DNA from: Albidovulum sediminicola
GTDB taxonomy: Bacteria > Pseudomonadota > Alphaproteobacteria > Rhodobacterales > Rhodobacteraceae
DNA: 64,000 nt
Assembly (NCBI RefSeq): GCF_025751575.1
Contig: NZ_JAOWLA010000006.1
Span: forward strand, 155,190 to 219,189
Reading direction: 5' to 3'
The notes under the pieces are model-generated. The model saw only the letters and a list, made by a program, of their open reading frames with translations, did not search any database and was not told the DNA's origin. Below are positions 11,201-18,671 of the stretch, in pieces. Numbering within the stretch: the first letter of the stretch is position 1; each line of letters begins with the position of its first letter. The translations under genes and the position numbers were made by a program.

Positions 11201-12185
11201 GTTCGAAGGGATGCAGGGCGAGTGTGTCGCGGCGCATCGCCTGCACCAGGGAGGCAAGCGTGGCCTCGTGCCCGATGCGCATGCGCATGGGCAGAGTGTT
11301 GATGAAGCAGCCGACCGCGCGTTCAGCACGGGAAAGGACCTTTCGGCCGCTGCGCGTGGCACCAAAGACGATGTCGTCGTGGTCGTGCCAGCGTGCCAAG
11401 ACCAGGCCCCAGGCGACCTGCACCAAAGTGTTGAGCGTCCCGCCCGCGCGCTGGGCCGCGTCGTGCAGCGCCGCCGTCGTGGCCTCATCAAGGTGGCGCG
11501 AGAGAAGCCGCTTGCGCCGCTCCCCCCGCCCTTCGTCCCGGTGTGGGAAAAGCCCTGGCGGCTCGAACCGGTCGAGGTGCCGGGCAAGGAACGACTCCGC
11601 CTCGGCCGATGGCGGGTCGCCGATCCGGTCGCAGAGGTCCAGATAGGTTTGCGCAGGCATTTCGGCGGAGACCGGGGCGCCGGTGTCGAGGATCGAGAAC
11701 ACGTCCTCCAGCACGATCGCCATGCTGCGCCCGTCGATCAGCGCATGATGGACTGTCCAGACCAGAACATGGCGCGCAGGGGCGAGCCGGATCAGCGTCA
11801 CGCGCCAGGCTTGTCCGGCCGCAGGATCGACCCCGCGCCGGCGATCCTCGTCCAGGAAGCTTTCCAGCGCGCCGTCCTGTCCGTCCGGCGCGGTGGCGCG
11901 CAGATCCCGGGCTTCGAAGCTCACATCGGGCGCGTACCCGACTGTCTGAACCGGCCGCGGCTGGTCGCGCCAATCGACGCGCGTGCGAAGCGCCGGATGA
12001 AGACTGGCCACCGTCCGCCATGCGTTGGCCATCGCCTCGGGCGGCCAGGGCCTGTCCTCAAGATGCACGACGACCTGTTCGAGGTTGAGCCAGGGCCTGC
12101 CCGCACCGTTGCTCTCAAGCAGCATCCAGGACTGCATGGGGGTCATCAGGCTGTCGGCTCTGGGCGGGCAATCTGCACAAGTCAT
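8259..12185 (-). CDS. Single-module non-ribosomal peptide synthetase (C-A-PCP-TE)
   Basis: This 1308-residue protein is a complete one-module NRPS. The condensation domain (about 10-440) has HHALIDG at 146-152. The adenylation domain (about 460-955) has YTSGSTGLPKG at 607-617, NGYGPTETT at 749-757, a GELWIGG motif, YRSGD and the C-terminal lysine motif GKID at 946-949. The carrier domain has GGHSL with the phosphopantetheine serine at 1002. The C-terminal thioesterase (from about 1055) has its serine in AVSLGA at 1129 and a late GGH histidine. No phosphopantetheinyl transferase, exporter, regulator or second synthetase lies nearby. With a condensation domain first, it probably joins an activated acyl or aminoacyl group supplied from elsewhere to one amino acid and releases the product by its own thioesterase. 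The amino-acid code was not decoded. Confidence 0.92.
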   Translation of the reverse strand: MTCADCPPRADSLMTPMQSWMLLESNGAGRPWLNLEQVVVHLEDRPWPPEAMANAWRTVASLHPALRTRVDWRDQPRPVQTVGYAPDVSFEARDLRATAPDGQDGALESFLDEDRRRGVDPAAGQAWRVTLIRLAPARHVLVWTVHHALIDGRSMAIVLEDVFSILDTGAPVSAEMPAQTYLDLCDRIGDPPSAEAESFLARHLDRFEPPGLFPHRDEGRGERRKRLLSRHLDEATTAALHDAAQRAGGTLNTLVQVAWGLVLARWHDHDDIVFGATRSGRKVLSRAERAVGCFINTLPMRMRIGHEATLASLVQAMRRDTLALHPFEQVSAGEIRRICGMRGSEPLFESVVMFERGSLEGLLRATGPAWSKRRIDLREEGDMPLSIAVYADAAMRIDLEFDPELVSEDKGARMLTHLCNLLSTLATADPDTPVHALEMMDADERAALIALGTPEHTVGEPFDLVDRFRATVARAPDAIAVEAAGMADDRLSYGALEARSDRLAALLQSEGAGPGEIVAIKLGRSPDYVVALIAVLKTGAAFLPVDPAYPEAVIAHMLGDSAARLIVTDDAAFAVPGARVIRPDADPGDRTLSPLRRDPNGRAYVIYTSGSTGLPKGVVIPDRALAGHVDAVTRLYRLTPDDRVFQFLSLSFDFSLEEIIPTLLSGATLVLRSDAAADSARTFLDEIASQRVTTVYLPTAFFHVLVDFMSSGGLRMPPGVRTMNIGGERVDPRVLREWLRIEPEIETLNGYGPTETTITCTVFRAGPDLPEGEIPIGSATDHTCLYVAAKDGSLAPRGAIGELWIGGVGVGDGYLGLPDRTALSFLPDHFRGKGRVYRSGDRASWRPDGDLNFLGRKDRQVKLRGVRIDLGQIERALERSRPDLQVLAAVRDPNTPKARLLAWAMAPDGAAPVDIEALNRAARSDLPAAMRPQIIAVSSFPRTARGKIDLAALPEPEHHPPRVEDDTPMSELETRIAALFTQTLGGTPIGAQDDFYELGGHSLLAASLVGRIETELGAKISVLELRKNPTPRGLAEVIRRGSSGPRNIFPIQPLGSRPPLFAVHILGGVDGDYYTGLAEQLGPDQPVLGLSIGVQARDKPTGIENTAERYLEEIQEFHPEGPINLAAVSLGAYFAWELARRLRAAGREVGLLVLFDAAGPGGRGNVSGLARVRANLRTIRHRGYGAIPAAIANRLEDLRFRRIASRRKHRASAGEHMELVTGVDFIVANQMAVDAYVPQPIDVPLTIFRSQENFFDSEACIRSGLGWQRVAQGGYEVIDVPGGHLTMLDPPHVTILAGHIARALSKGG

Positions 12186-12353
12186 AATTCAACCCGTCGA
12201 TTCACGGATGCTATCGGCGGACCATCGCACGCACCGGAAGCCAAGTCTCGACAAACCCAAGAGCTCCGCCGGTCTCAAATTTCTCAAGGCCAAGTATCCC
12301 GTTTTGCGGCCTACTGTCACGTTAATCGAAACAGAAAGGACTGGCGAAGGGCG

Positions 12354-12479
12354 CTAACACTTGACCCGCGAGCCCGCGTTGAGCGCCAGGTAGCCGCCGT
12401 CGCCCGCGAACCGGTTGTCGAAGGTCTCGATGCGCTCGGCCGCGATTTCGCTTTGCGCCGCCATTGATGCCAGGATCAT
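12354..12479 (-). other. Short open frame in the gap before the TAXI pseudogene, possible gene remnant
   Basis: The 332-bp gap between the NRPS start and the TAXI pseudogene contains a 41-codon minus-strand frame starting MILASMAAQSEIAAERIETF and ending in a VKC tail. Its composition looks like a protein end rather than random GC-rich sequence. I cannot assign it. It adjoins the decayed TRAP genes, so a remnant is the likeliest reading. Confidence 0.25.
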
Positions 12480-12517
12480 TTCGACCGTCAGGATCGCGCT
12501 GAGGCGCGCACTTCGCG

Positions 12518-13420
12518 ATGGGCGAGGTTGCGAGTCGAATGGAAGGCGACCTCGTCCAGATGGTCGAGAACCCAGCGCGCGAAGGCGGAAAACTTTCGCG
12601 GTCCGCGGCGGGCGAGCCGACCTACGGCGTGGCCCAGTCCGACGTGCAATACAAGGCCTATATGGGAGAGGGCACCTTTGCCAAGGGCGGCGCCAATCCC
12701 GACCAGTGCTCGGTCTTCTCGATCCATGCGGAGCCCTTCTCGGTCGTGGCGCGCGCCGACGCCGGGGTCGCGAACTTCGAGGACCTGAAGGGCAAGCGCG
12801 TCAACGTCGGCAACCCGGGGTCGGGGCAGCGCGGCGCGATGGAAGTGCTCATGGCTGCGCTGGGCTGGACGATGGACGACTTCGCCCTGACCTCCGAGCT
12901 TCAGGTGGCCGAGCAAATCCAGGCGCTTTGCGACAACAACATTGACGCGATGGTCTACACCGTCGGCCACCCCTCGGGCTCGACCCAGGAAGCGACGACG
13001 GCCTGCGACGTGGTGCTGGTCAACGTCACCGGCGAGGCGGTCGACAAGCTGGTCGCCGACCATCCCTACTATCGTCACGCCACCATTCCGGGCGGCATGT
13101 ATCGCGGCAAAGACGCCGAGGTGATCGGCGTCGGCGCGACGCCGATCACCTCGGCCGCACTGCCCGATGATGTCGTCAATGCGCTGGTGAAGCCCGACTT
13201 CTCGGACATCGACGCATTCCGTGGGCTGCAGCCCGCCTTTGCCACCCACGATCCGGCGCAGATGGTCTCCGACGGGCTTTCCGCGCCGCTGCATCCGTGC
13301 GCCGAGAAGCACTATCGCGAAGTCGGCCTGATCAAGTGGTCCCGAAGCGTAACCAGTGAAGTCCCGGGTCGCCGCCGGCAAGGCGGCGGCCCTGCTTTCA
13401 AGAGGGGAGGGATGACATGA
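12518..13420 (+). pseudogene. TAXI-family TRAP transporter solute-binding protein, N-terminus lost
   Basis: The body is clearly a TAXI-type TRAP binding protein: GVAQSDVQY, FSIHAEPFSVVARADAG, FEDLKGKRVNVGNPGSGQR and MEVLMAALGWTMDDFAL are family landmarks. The expected N-terminus (signal peptide and the IGTGGVTGVYYPTGG-like ligand stretch, roughly 60-80 residues) is missing and replaced by unrelated sequence. The ligand-proximal tail after CAEKHYREVGL also runs on into a foreign-looking extension. Without a signal peptide it could not reach the periplasm. It overlaps the broken permease gene by four bases, as intact TAXI operons often do. Confidence 0.85.
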
Positions 13421-13928
13421 GCGATCAAGACAAGGTCGGCCAGACCCGCCCTGTGCACCTCGCGTTCGCGATACTGTTGGCCTTCCTGGCCTATCCGGCG
13501 CTCAAGTCCTCGCCGCGCGACCGCATTCCGCTGACCGACTAGGCGCTGGCCATCGTCGGGTCGGCCTGCGCGTTCTAGGTCTTCCTGTTTTCGCGCGAAC
13601 TGGCGCTGACGGTCGTGGGCGCGGTCTTCCTGGCCTATGACTATGTCGGCAGCGGCTGGCTCATCCCCGGCATCATCGAGCACAAGGGGCTGTCCTTCGT
13701 CTACATCGTGAACGCCCAGTGGCTCGACACGACCGGCGTCTTCGGCATTCCGCTGGGGGTTTCGACCTCCTTCGTGTTCCTCTTCGTCGCGACCCTTACC
13801 AAGACGCCCATCGGCACCGAACTGGCGGGGCTGGTGGCGTATCTGTCGGGCGCCACCTGATCTTCATGCTGCTTCTTGGGCTTGTCATCGTCATGCAACG
13901 CCGCCGGCAGACCAAGCCCGCTTTCTGA
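13417..13928 (+). pseudogene. TRAP transporter fused permease, nonsense and deletion remnant
   Basis: Translation from the ATG at 13417 (MSDQDKVGQTRPVHLAFAIL) gives the N-terminus of a TAXI-system fused permease. It hits TAG at 13540-13542 where tryptophan is expected and TAG at 13575-13577 where tyrosine is expected. The frame resumes as VFLFSRELALTVVGAVFLAY and later VFGIPLGVSTSFVFLFV, then jumps to a short end. A final piece, HLIFMLLLGLVIVMQRR, is in another frame. Intact members exceed 600-800 residues; only about 170 codons remain, so most of the channel is deleted. Confidence 0.85.
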
Positions 13929-13939
13929 GGAACTCCGCC

Positions 13940-14365
13940 ATGGCCAAGACCGATCTTCCGCCCATCGACCTCAACAACCCCGACAGTGCCCGCAGAGCCT
14001 TGGCCGAAGCGCTCTTGCTGCTGGGCGAGGGTGGGATCCCGCATGTCGCCTCGGTGCTTCAGGACTTCGGTCACTCGCAGGTGTCGAGCCACTTCCGTAG
14101 CGGCTATGAAAAGGACATGCTGCAAGTGATCGGGGCGAAGCTTGGCGAATGGGTCGCGGCCAACGTCCCGGAAGGCGTCGATGTGCATCCCCATGTCCTC
14201 CACGGTACGATCTACGACCAGACCCTGCGCGCCGCCGACCGGCTGTCGGTCGATCTGATCGTCATGGGATTGCACCGGCCCGAACTTTCCGACCACCTCC
14301 TCGGGCCGAACGCAGCCCGGGTGGTCCGCTACGCCAAGCAATCCATCGACGTCGTCAGGATCTGA
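13940..14365 (+). CDS. Universal stress protein (UspA family) of the TRAP cluster
   Basis: This 141-residue UspA-type protein carries VDLIVMGLHRPELSDHLLGP and the NAARVVRYAKQSIDVVRI end typical of Usp proteins encoded directly after TAXI-TRAP permeases. The start gives MAKTDLPPIDLNNPDS, a slightly divergent first strand. It is 11 bp from the last permease remnant and looks intact although its partner transporter is broken. It may therefore be retained by chance or drifting toward decay. Confidence 0.75.
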   Translation: MAKTDLPPIDLNNPDSARRALAEALLLLGEGGIPHVASVLQDFGHSQVSSHFRSGYEKDMLQVIGAKLGEWVAANVPEGVDVHPHVLHGTIYDQTLRAADRLSVDLIVMGLHRPELSDHLLGPNAARVVRYAKQSIDVVRI

Positions 14366-14368
14366 CCT

Positions 14369-15697
14369 ATGCCCAAACACATCTTCGGCCGTTCGACGAA
14401 AGGTCAACTGCCCACCGCCGTTTCCGGCGATGGCTGCTACATCATCGATGCCTCCGGCAAGCGCTACCTTGACGGCTCCGGCGGCGCGGCGGTCTCCTGC
14501 CTTGGCCATTCCAACGCGCGCGTCCGTGCGGCGCTGCACGACCAGTTGGACCGGCTGGCCTTTGCGCATACCGGCTTCTTCACCTCGGATGCCGCAGAAG
14601 CGCTTGCCGACCGGCTGGTTGCCGAGGCCCCCGAGGGGATCGAGCGCGTCTACCTCGTCTCCGGCGGGTCGGAGGCGGTCGAGGCCGCGATCAAGCTGGC
14701 CCGCCAGTATTTCATGGAGATCGGCCAGCCCAAGCGCCACCGCGTCATCGCGCGGCGCCAAAGCTACCATGGCAATACGCTGGGCGCGCTCGCCACCGGG
14801 GGCAACGAATGGCGCCGCGCGCAGTTCGCGCCGCTTCTGGTCGAGACCTCCCATATCGCGCCCTGCTACGAATACCGCGACCGCGCCGAGGGCGAGGGGC
14901 AGGAGGCCTATGGCCGCCGTGTCGCCGACGAGCTTGAGGACGAGATCCAGCGCCTGGGGCCCGAGACGGTGATGGCCTTCGTCGCCGAGCCCGTGGTCGG
15001 CGCCACTGCCGGCGCGGTTCCCGCGGTTCCCGGATACCTGAAGCGTATCCGGGAGATCTGCGACCGTCACGGCGTCCTTCTGATCCTTGATGAGGTGATG
15101 TGCGGCATGGGGCGGACGGGGTACCTCTTCGCCTGCCTCGAAGACGGGGTCGCCCCCGACATGATCACCATCGCCAAGGGTCTGGGCGCGGGCTACCAGC
15201 CGATCGGCGCGCTCATGGTCAGCGGTGCGATCTACGGCGCCGTCGCCGGGGGCTCGGGATTCTTCCAGCACGGGCACACCTACATGGGCCACGCCATGGC
15301 CGCCGCCGCCGCCAACGCGGTCCTGAGCGAGATCGAGGAGAGGGGCCTGCTCGCCCGTGTGCGCACGCAAGGGGACAAACTCGACCAGGCACTGCGCGGC
15401 GCGCTGGGGCAGCATCCCCATGTGGGCGACATCCGGGGCCGAGGGCTGTTCCGGGGCGTCGAGCTTGTCGCGGATCGGGAGGCCAAGGCGACCTTCGATC
15501 CCGCGCGCAAGATCCACGCGAAGATCAAGGCGGAGGCCTTTGCGGCGGGCCTCATCTGCTACCCGATGGGCGGGACAATCGACGGGGTGCACGGCGACCA
15601 CCTGTTGCTGGCGCCCCCGTTCATCATCGAGGATGCGCAGATCGACGAGTTGGTGACGAAGCTCTCGGGTGCGATCGACCGGGCCATCGCGGCATGA
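14369..15697 (+). CDS. Class III aminotransferase (PLP-dependent)
   Basis: This 442-residue fold-type I PLP enzyme is of the omega-amino-acid / aspartate aminotransferase class III family. It shows the PLP-phosphate site SGGSEAVEAAIKLARQY (about residue 98 on), the YHGNTLGAL motif, LILDEVMCGMGRTG with the cofactor aspartate, and the Schiff-base lysine in ITIAKGLGAGYQPIGA. Family members move the amino group of an omega-amino acid or amine to a keto acid. It follows the stress-protein gene by 3 bp and overlaps the BKACE gene by four bases, so it probably acts on the same substrate. Confidence 0.88.
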   Translation: MPKHIFGRSTKGQLPTAVSGDGCYIIDASGKRYLDGSGGAAVSCLGHSNARVRAALHDQLDRLAFAHTGFFTSDAAEALADRLVAEAPEGIERVYLVSGGSEAVEAAIKLARQYFMEIGQPKRHRVIARRQSYHGNTLGALATGGNEWRRAQFAPLLVETSHIAPCYEYRDRAEGEGQEAYGRRVADELEDEIQRLGPETVMAFVAEPVVGATAGAVPAVPGYLKRIREICDRHGVLLILDEVMCGMGRTGYLFACLEDGVAPDMITIAKGLGAGYQPIGALMVSGAIYGAVAGGSGFFQHGHTYMGHAMAAAAANAVLSEIEERGLLARVRTQGDKLDQALRGALGQHPHVGDIRGRGLFRGVELVADREAKATFDPARKIHAKIKAEAFAAGLICYPMGGTIDGVHGDHLLLAPPFIIEDAQIDELVTKLSGAIDRAIAA

Positions 15698-16512
15698 GGC
15701 CCTTGCCCCGGATCATGGTCGCGCCAAACGGGGCGCGTCTGACCAAGGCCGATCACCCCGGCATCCCCCTCACGATCCCCGAGATCGTGGAGGCCGCCCG
15801 CGCCTGCGCCGCTGCCGGGGCCGACGGCATCCACGCCCATGCGCGCGACGCAGGCGGCGGGCACGTTCTGGACGCGGGCCTTTACCGAGAGCTTCTGGGT
15901 GAGCTTGCGCAGGTCCTGCCGGGGTTCTATGCCCAGATCACAACCGAGGCCGTCGGGGTGTATTCGCCGGAGGAGCAGCGCGCCCTCGTCGCCGATCTCT
16001 GGCCAGAGGCGGTGTCGATCGCGCTACGCGAGATCACTGCAGGCCAGGACGATGCCGTGACGCGGGCGTTCTTCGCTTCCTGCCGCGACCACGGGGTAGG
16101 CGTCCAGCACATCCTGTACGACGCGGGCGATATCGACCATCTCGCGCGGCTGGTGGGGCAGGGGGTGGTGCCCGGCCCGGACCTCAAGGTGCTGGTCGTC
16201 CTTGGCCGCTATACGGCGGGCCAGACCTCTGCGCCGCAGGATCTTGCGGCGCCCGCCGCAAGGCTCCTGGGTCATTTCCCGGATATCGACTGGGCCGTCT
16301 GCGCCTTCGGCGCGCAAGAGACCGACTGCCTGATGGCGGCCCATGCCCTGGGCGGAAAGGCGCGGATCGGGTTCGAGAACAATCGACTGAACAGCAATGG
16401 CACCCTTGCCCGAACCAACGCCGAAAGGGTGGCGGAGCTTGTGACCCGGCTGGGTACGAAACCCGACCGCGCGAAAGGCCGACCCCGTGACCTGCCGACG
16501 GGCGGAGCCTAG
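15694..16512 (+). CDS. BKACE-family beta-keto acid cleavage enzyme (DUF849)
   Basis: This 272-residue TIM-barrel protein of the 3-keto-5-aminohexanoate cleavage family condenses a beta-keto acid with acetyl-CoA and splits it, using zinc. It begins MRPLPRIMVAPNGARLTKAD and has the zinc-ligand motif IHAHARD near residue 48 and the C-terminal IGFENN motif. Its ATG overlaps the aminotransferase stop. Together the two enzymes could deaminate an amino acid and cleave the resulting beta-keto acid; the substrate is unknown. Nothing identifiable lies in the following 193 bp. Confidence 0.85.
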   Translation: MRPLPRIMVAPNGARLTKADHPGIPLTIPEIVEAARACAAAGADGIHAHARDAGGGHVLDAGLYRELLGELAQVLPGFYAQITTEAVGVYSPEEQRALVADLWPEAVSIALREITAGQDDAVTRAFFASCRDHGVGVQHILYDAGDIDHLARLVGQGVVPGPDLKVLVVLGRYTAGQTSAPQDLAAPAARLLGHFPDIDWAVCAFGAQETDCLMAAHALGGKARIGFENNRLNSNGTLARTNAERVAELVTRLGTKPDRAKGRPRDLPTGGA

Positions 16513-16705
16513 AGAAATCCGGTCTCGTTTGCGCCAGACCGCCCTTGTTCCAGCCGCTCGGTCTTTGACACCTCCGGGCCAACGGCCTTACCGCGCCGCC
16601 AAAGACATTTTCATCGCCCGGCGAATTGGCTTGCGTAGGCAAGTACAGGATGCCGGGGGTGTAAACGCCGTTCAGAAATGTCGCTCGTATAGCAATGCAG
16701 AGGTG

Positions 16706-16959
16706 TCACCACGGAACCTCGACTGGCAGCCCGGCCAGTAGCAGCGACATTCGCGCGACCTTGCTGTTGTCCTCGCCCGCCTGTTTGGCGCAGCCGAAGA
16801 TCACGTCATCTACGGCCGCCCAGTCCACGCCCGCGTTGCGCGCCATCTGCGCGCGCAGTGGCACCGCGCCAAGGTCGTCGGTCCGCACCATCGAAAGCGC
16901 TCCCCCCCGAAGCGCCCGATCGGGGTGCGGATGAAGTCGCCGATGACGGCTTCGGTCAT
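16706..16959 (-). pseudogene. pcaF: Beta-ketoadipyl-CoA thiolase remnant
   Basis: The N-terminus reads MTEAVIGDFIRTPIGRFGGE, then shifts frame at a run of seven C (16902-16908). The other frame continues VRTDDLGAVPLRAQMARNAG and VDDVIFGCAKQAGEDN, ending LLLAGLPVEVPW-stop. One extra base in the homopolymer explains the shift. Only about 80 of the usual 400 codons remain, so the catalytic cysteine region and everything after it are gone. It adjoins the pcaJ remnant. Confidence 0.88.
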
Positions 16960-16960
16960 C

Positions 16961-17628
16961 TCAGAGATCCGGAACGATGAGGTCGGCCACCGGGCCGTCA
17001 AGGTGAAAGGGGGGGGCGCCGGTGACGGCTTGCCGTGCGGCGAGCGATAGGGCGGGCAGCTTTTCCCGCAGCACGAAATGCCCGTCCCGAATATCGGCTA
17101 CGGCGAGCGAGGTGTAGGCGCGCGCCCCGCACCCGAGGCCCGTCAGGGGCAGGGTGCAGCGGCGCACGAGCTTGGGCTGAGCCTCCCGCGTGACATGGTC
17201 GGTCACGACCGCCACGCGCCATGCACGAGGTCCATCGCGCCGCCCACCGCCGGAACGCCGCCCGGGCCAGTGGACCAATTCACGAGGTCGCCGTTTTCGG
17301 CCAGCTGATAGACGCCCAGGATCGCCACGTCGAGATGCCCGCCGCGCACCGTGGCGAAGCTGCCGGCATGGTGGAAGAAAGCCGCGCCGGGCTTCAGGGT
17401 GATCGCCGTCTTGCCGGCGTTGATCAGGTCCCAGTCCTCGTCCCCCGGCGCCGGGGCGCCGCCAAAACCGAGGACGCCGTTTTCGGTATGGAACACGGCC
17501 TCGCGGCCGGGCGGCTGGAACCGGGCGACCAGTTCTGGGAAGTCGTTCCCGCGGTTGACATAGGCGCCGTCCGCGATGTCCTGCGCGACGCGTCAGGCAA
17601 TCTCGGCGTTAGTAAGCTTGGCGGTCAT
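16961..17628 (-). pseudogene. pcaJ: 3-oxoadipate CoA-transferase subunit B, nonsense and frameshift
   Basis: The gene starts MTAKLTNAEIA at 17628 and meets TGA at 17593-17595 where arginine is expected (EIA-stop-RVAQDI). It then continues NRGNDFPELVARFQPPGRE, VFHTENGVLGFGGAPAPGDE and GGAMDLVHGA, shifts frame near 17222, and finishes VAVVTDHVTREAQPKLV, YTSLAVADIRDGHFVL and PVADLIVPDL. Length is otherwise normal (about 220 codons). The start overlaps the pcaI end as in working pcaIJ operons. At least two lesions, so not functional. Confidence 0.9.
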
Positions 17629-18111
17629 GCCCACGCCTCCGGGCAGCGGGCCTGCGCGCGGTTCAGCACCTCTTCCTGCGCAGGGTCGGGAACCTCGACG
17701 ACTGCTCGGACGAAGATACCGGGCGTGACCACATGCTCCGGGTCGATGCCGCCCGCCCCGCCAGCGCGGATGCGCTCGGCCAGGTCGCCCTGCGGCACAA
17801 GTTCCAGCACGAATCTGCACGCGCGGGAAAGCTCGGTGAAGACACGCGGGTCGGCCGAGCGCGGGAAGAAACAGACCAGCGGCTCGACAAGGCCATGTTC
17901 GATCAATGCTGCAAGCCCCACGTACCCGTTGCCCGCGTTGTTGTTCACCACGGTCAGGTTTTTTCGGGCTTCCCGTGGCCAGGAAACGGTCGATCAGCGC
18001 ATGGATCAGCTCGATCGGGGCGCCTGCGCCGCCGAATCCACCGTTCATCACCGTGGCGCCGTCGGGAATGCCGGCGACGGCCTGCGCGGGCGAAGCGATG
18101 CGTTTGTCCAC
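17625..18111 (-). pseudogene. pcaI: 3-oxoadipate CoA-transferase subunit A, frameshift and internal deletion
   Basis: A GTG start gives VDKRIASPAQAVAGIPDGAT and GGFGGAGAPIELIHAL. The frame shifts at a run of six T (17959-17964; A on the coding strand) and resumes as VVNNNAGNGYVGLAALIEHG and VLELVPQGDLAERIRAGGAG. It then jumps straight to IDPEHVVTPGIFVRAVVEVP, so some 80-90 residues of the middle of the protein are deleted. One extra A explains the first shift. Intact family members are about 230-240 residues. Confidence 0.88.
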
Positions 18112-18323
18112 GACGCACTCCTGATCGGGATGGCGACCCTGGGGCGATGCGGTCGTCGGGTGAAACCGTCTTTGTTCTCGGCCCGCAAGATCCGCGCCGC
18201 CGCAGCGGCGCAAACGCCGCCTCGTGCCGGTGTCGCGCAGCCTTGCAAAGGCGGGGTGGCGACTATAGGTTCCTGCGCGACCAAACGGGCAGAAGCGCCC
18301 GATCTGACGAGAGGACGCCTCCA

Positions 18324-18665
18324 ATGCTGATTTCCCCCGCTTACGCCCAAGCCGCCGGCGCAAACCCCGGCGCGGGCGCGCTGTTGTCGCAGCTTCCCTT
18401 CCTGCTGCTGCTCTTCGCGATCATGTACTTCTTCCTGATCCGCCCGCAACAAAAGAAGGTGAAGGAACACCGCGCCATGGTCGAGGCCCTTCGCCGCGGC
18501 GACCAGGTGGTCACGCAGGGTGGGATCATCGGCAAGATCTCCAAGGTCAAGGACGGCGACGGCGAGGTCGAGGTCGAGATCGCCGACGGCGTGAAGGTGC
18601 GCGTGGTGCGTTCCTCCATCGCGCAGGTGGTGTCCAAGACCGAACCGGCCGCCAACACGAACTGA
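18324..18665 (+). CDS. yajC: Preprotein translocase subunit YajC
   Basis: This 113-residue single-span inner-membrane protein is part of the SecDF-YajC complex that assists SecYEG. The membrane helix LPFLLLLFAIMYFFLIRP is followed by QQKKVKEHRAMVEALRRGDQ and VVTQGGIIGKI, all family hallmarks. The ATG at 18324 follows GAGAGGAC. It lies 6 bp before secD, in the usual yajC-secD-secF order. Confidence 0.96.
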   Translation: MLISPAYAQAAGANPGAGALLSQLPFLLLLFAIMYFFLIRPQQKKVKEHRAMVEALRRGDQVVTQGGIIGKISKVKDGDGEVEVEIADGVKVRVVRSSIAQVVSKTEPAANTN

Positions 18666-18671
18666 GCTGTC

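Noticed and set aside
13540..13577. Amber codons as programmed read-through in the TRAP permease
   Set aside because: The gene also has a large deletion and a frame change and its partner lacks a signal peptide, so decay is the simpler reading.
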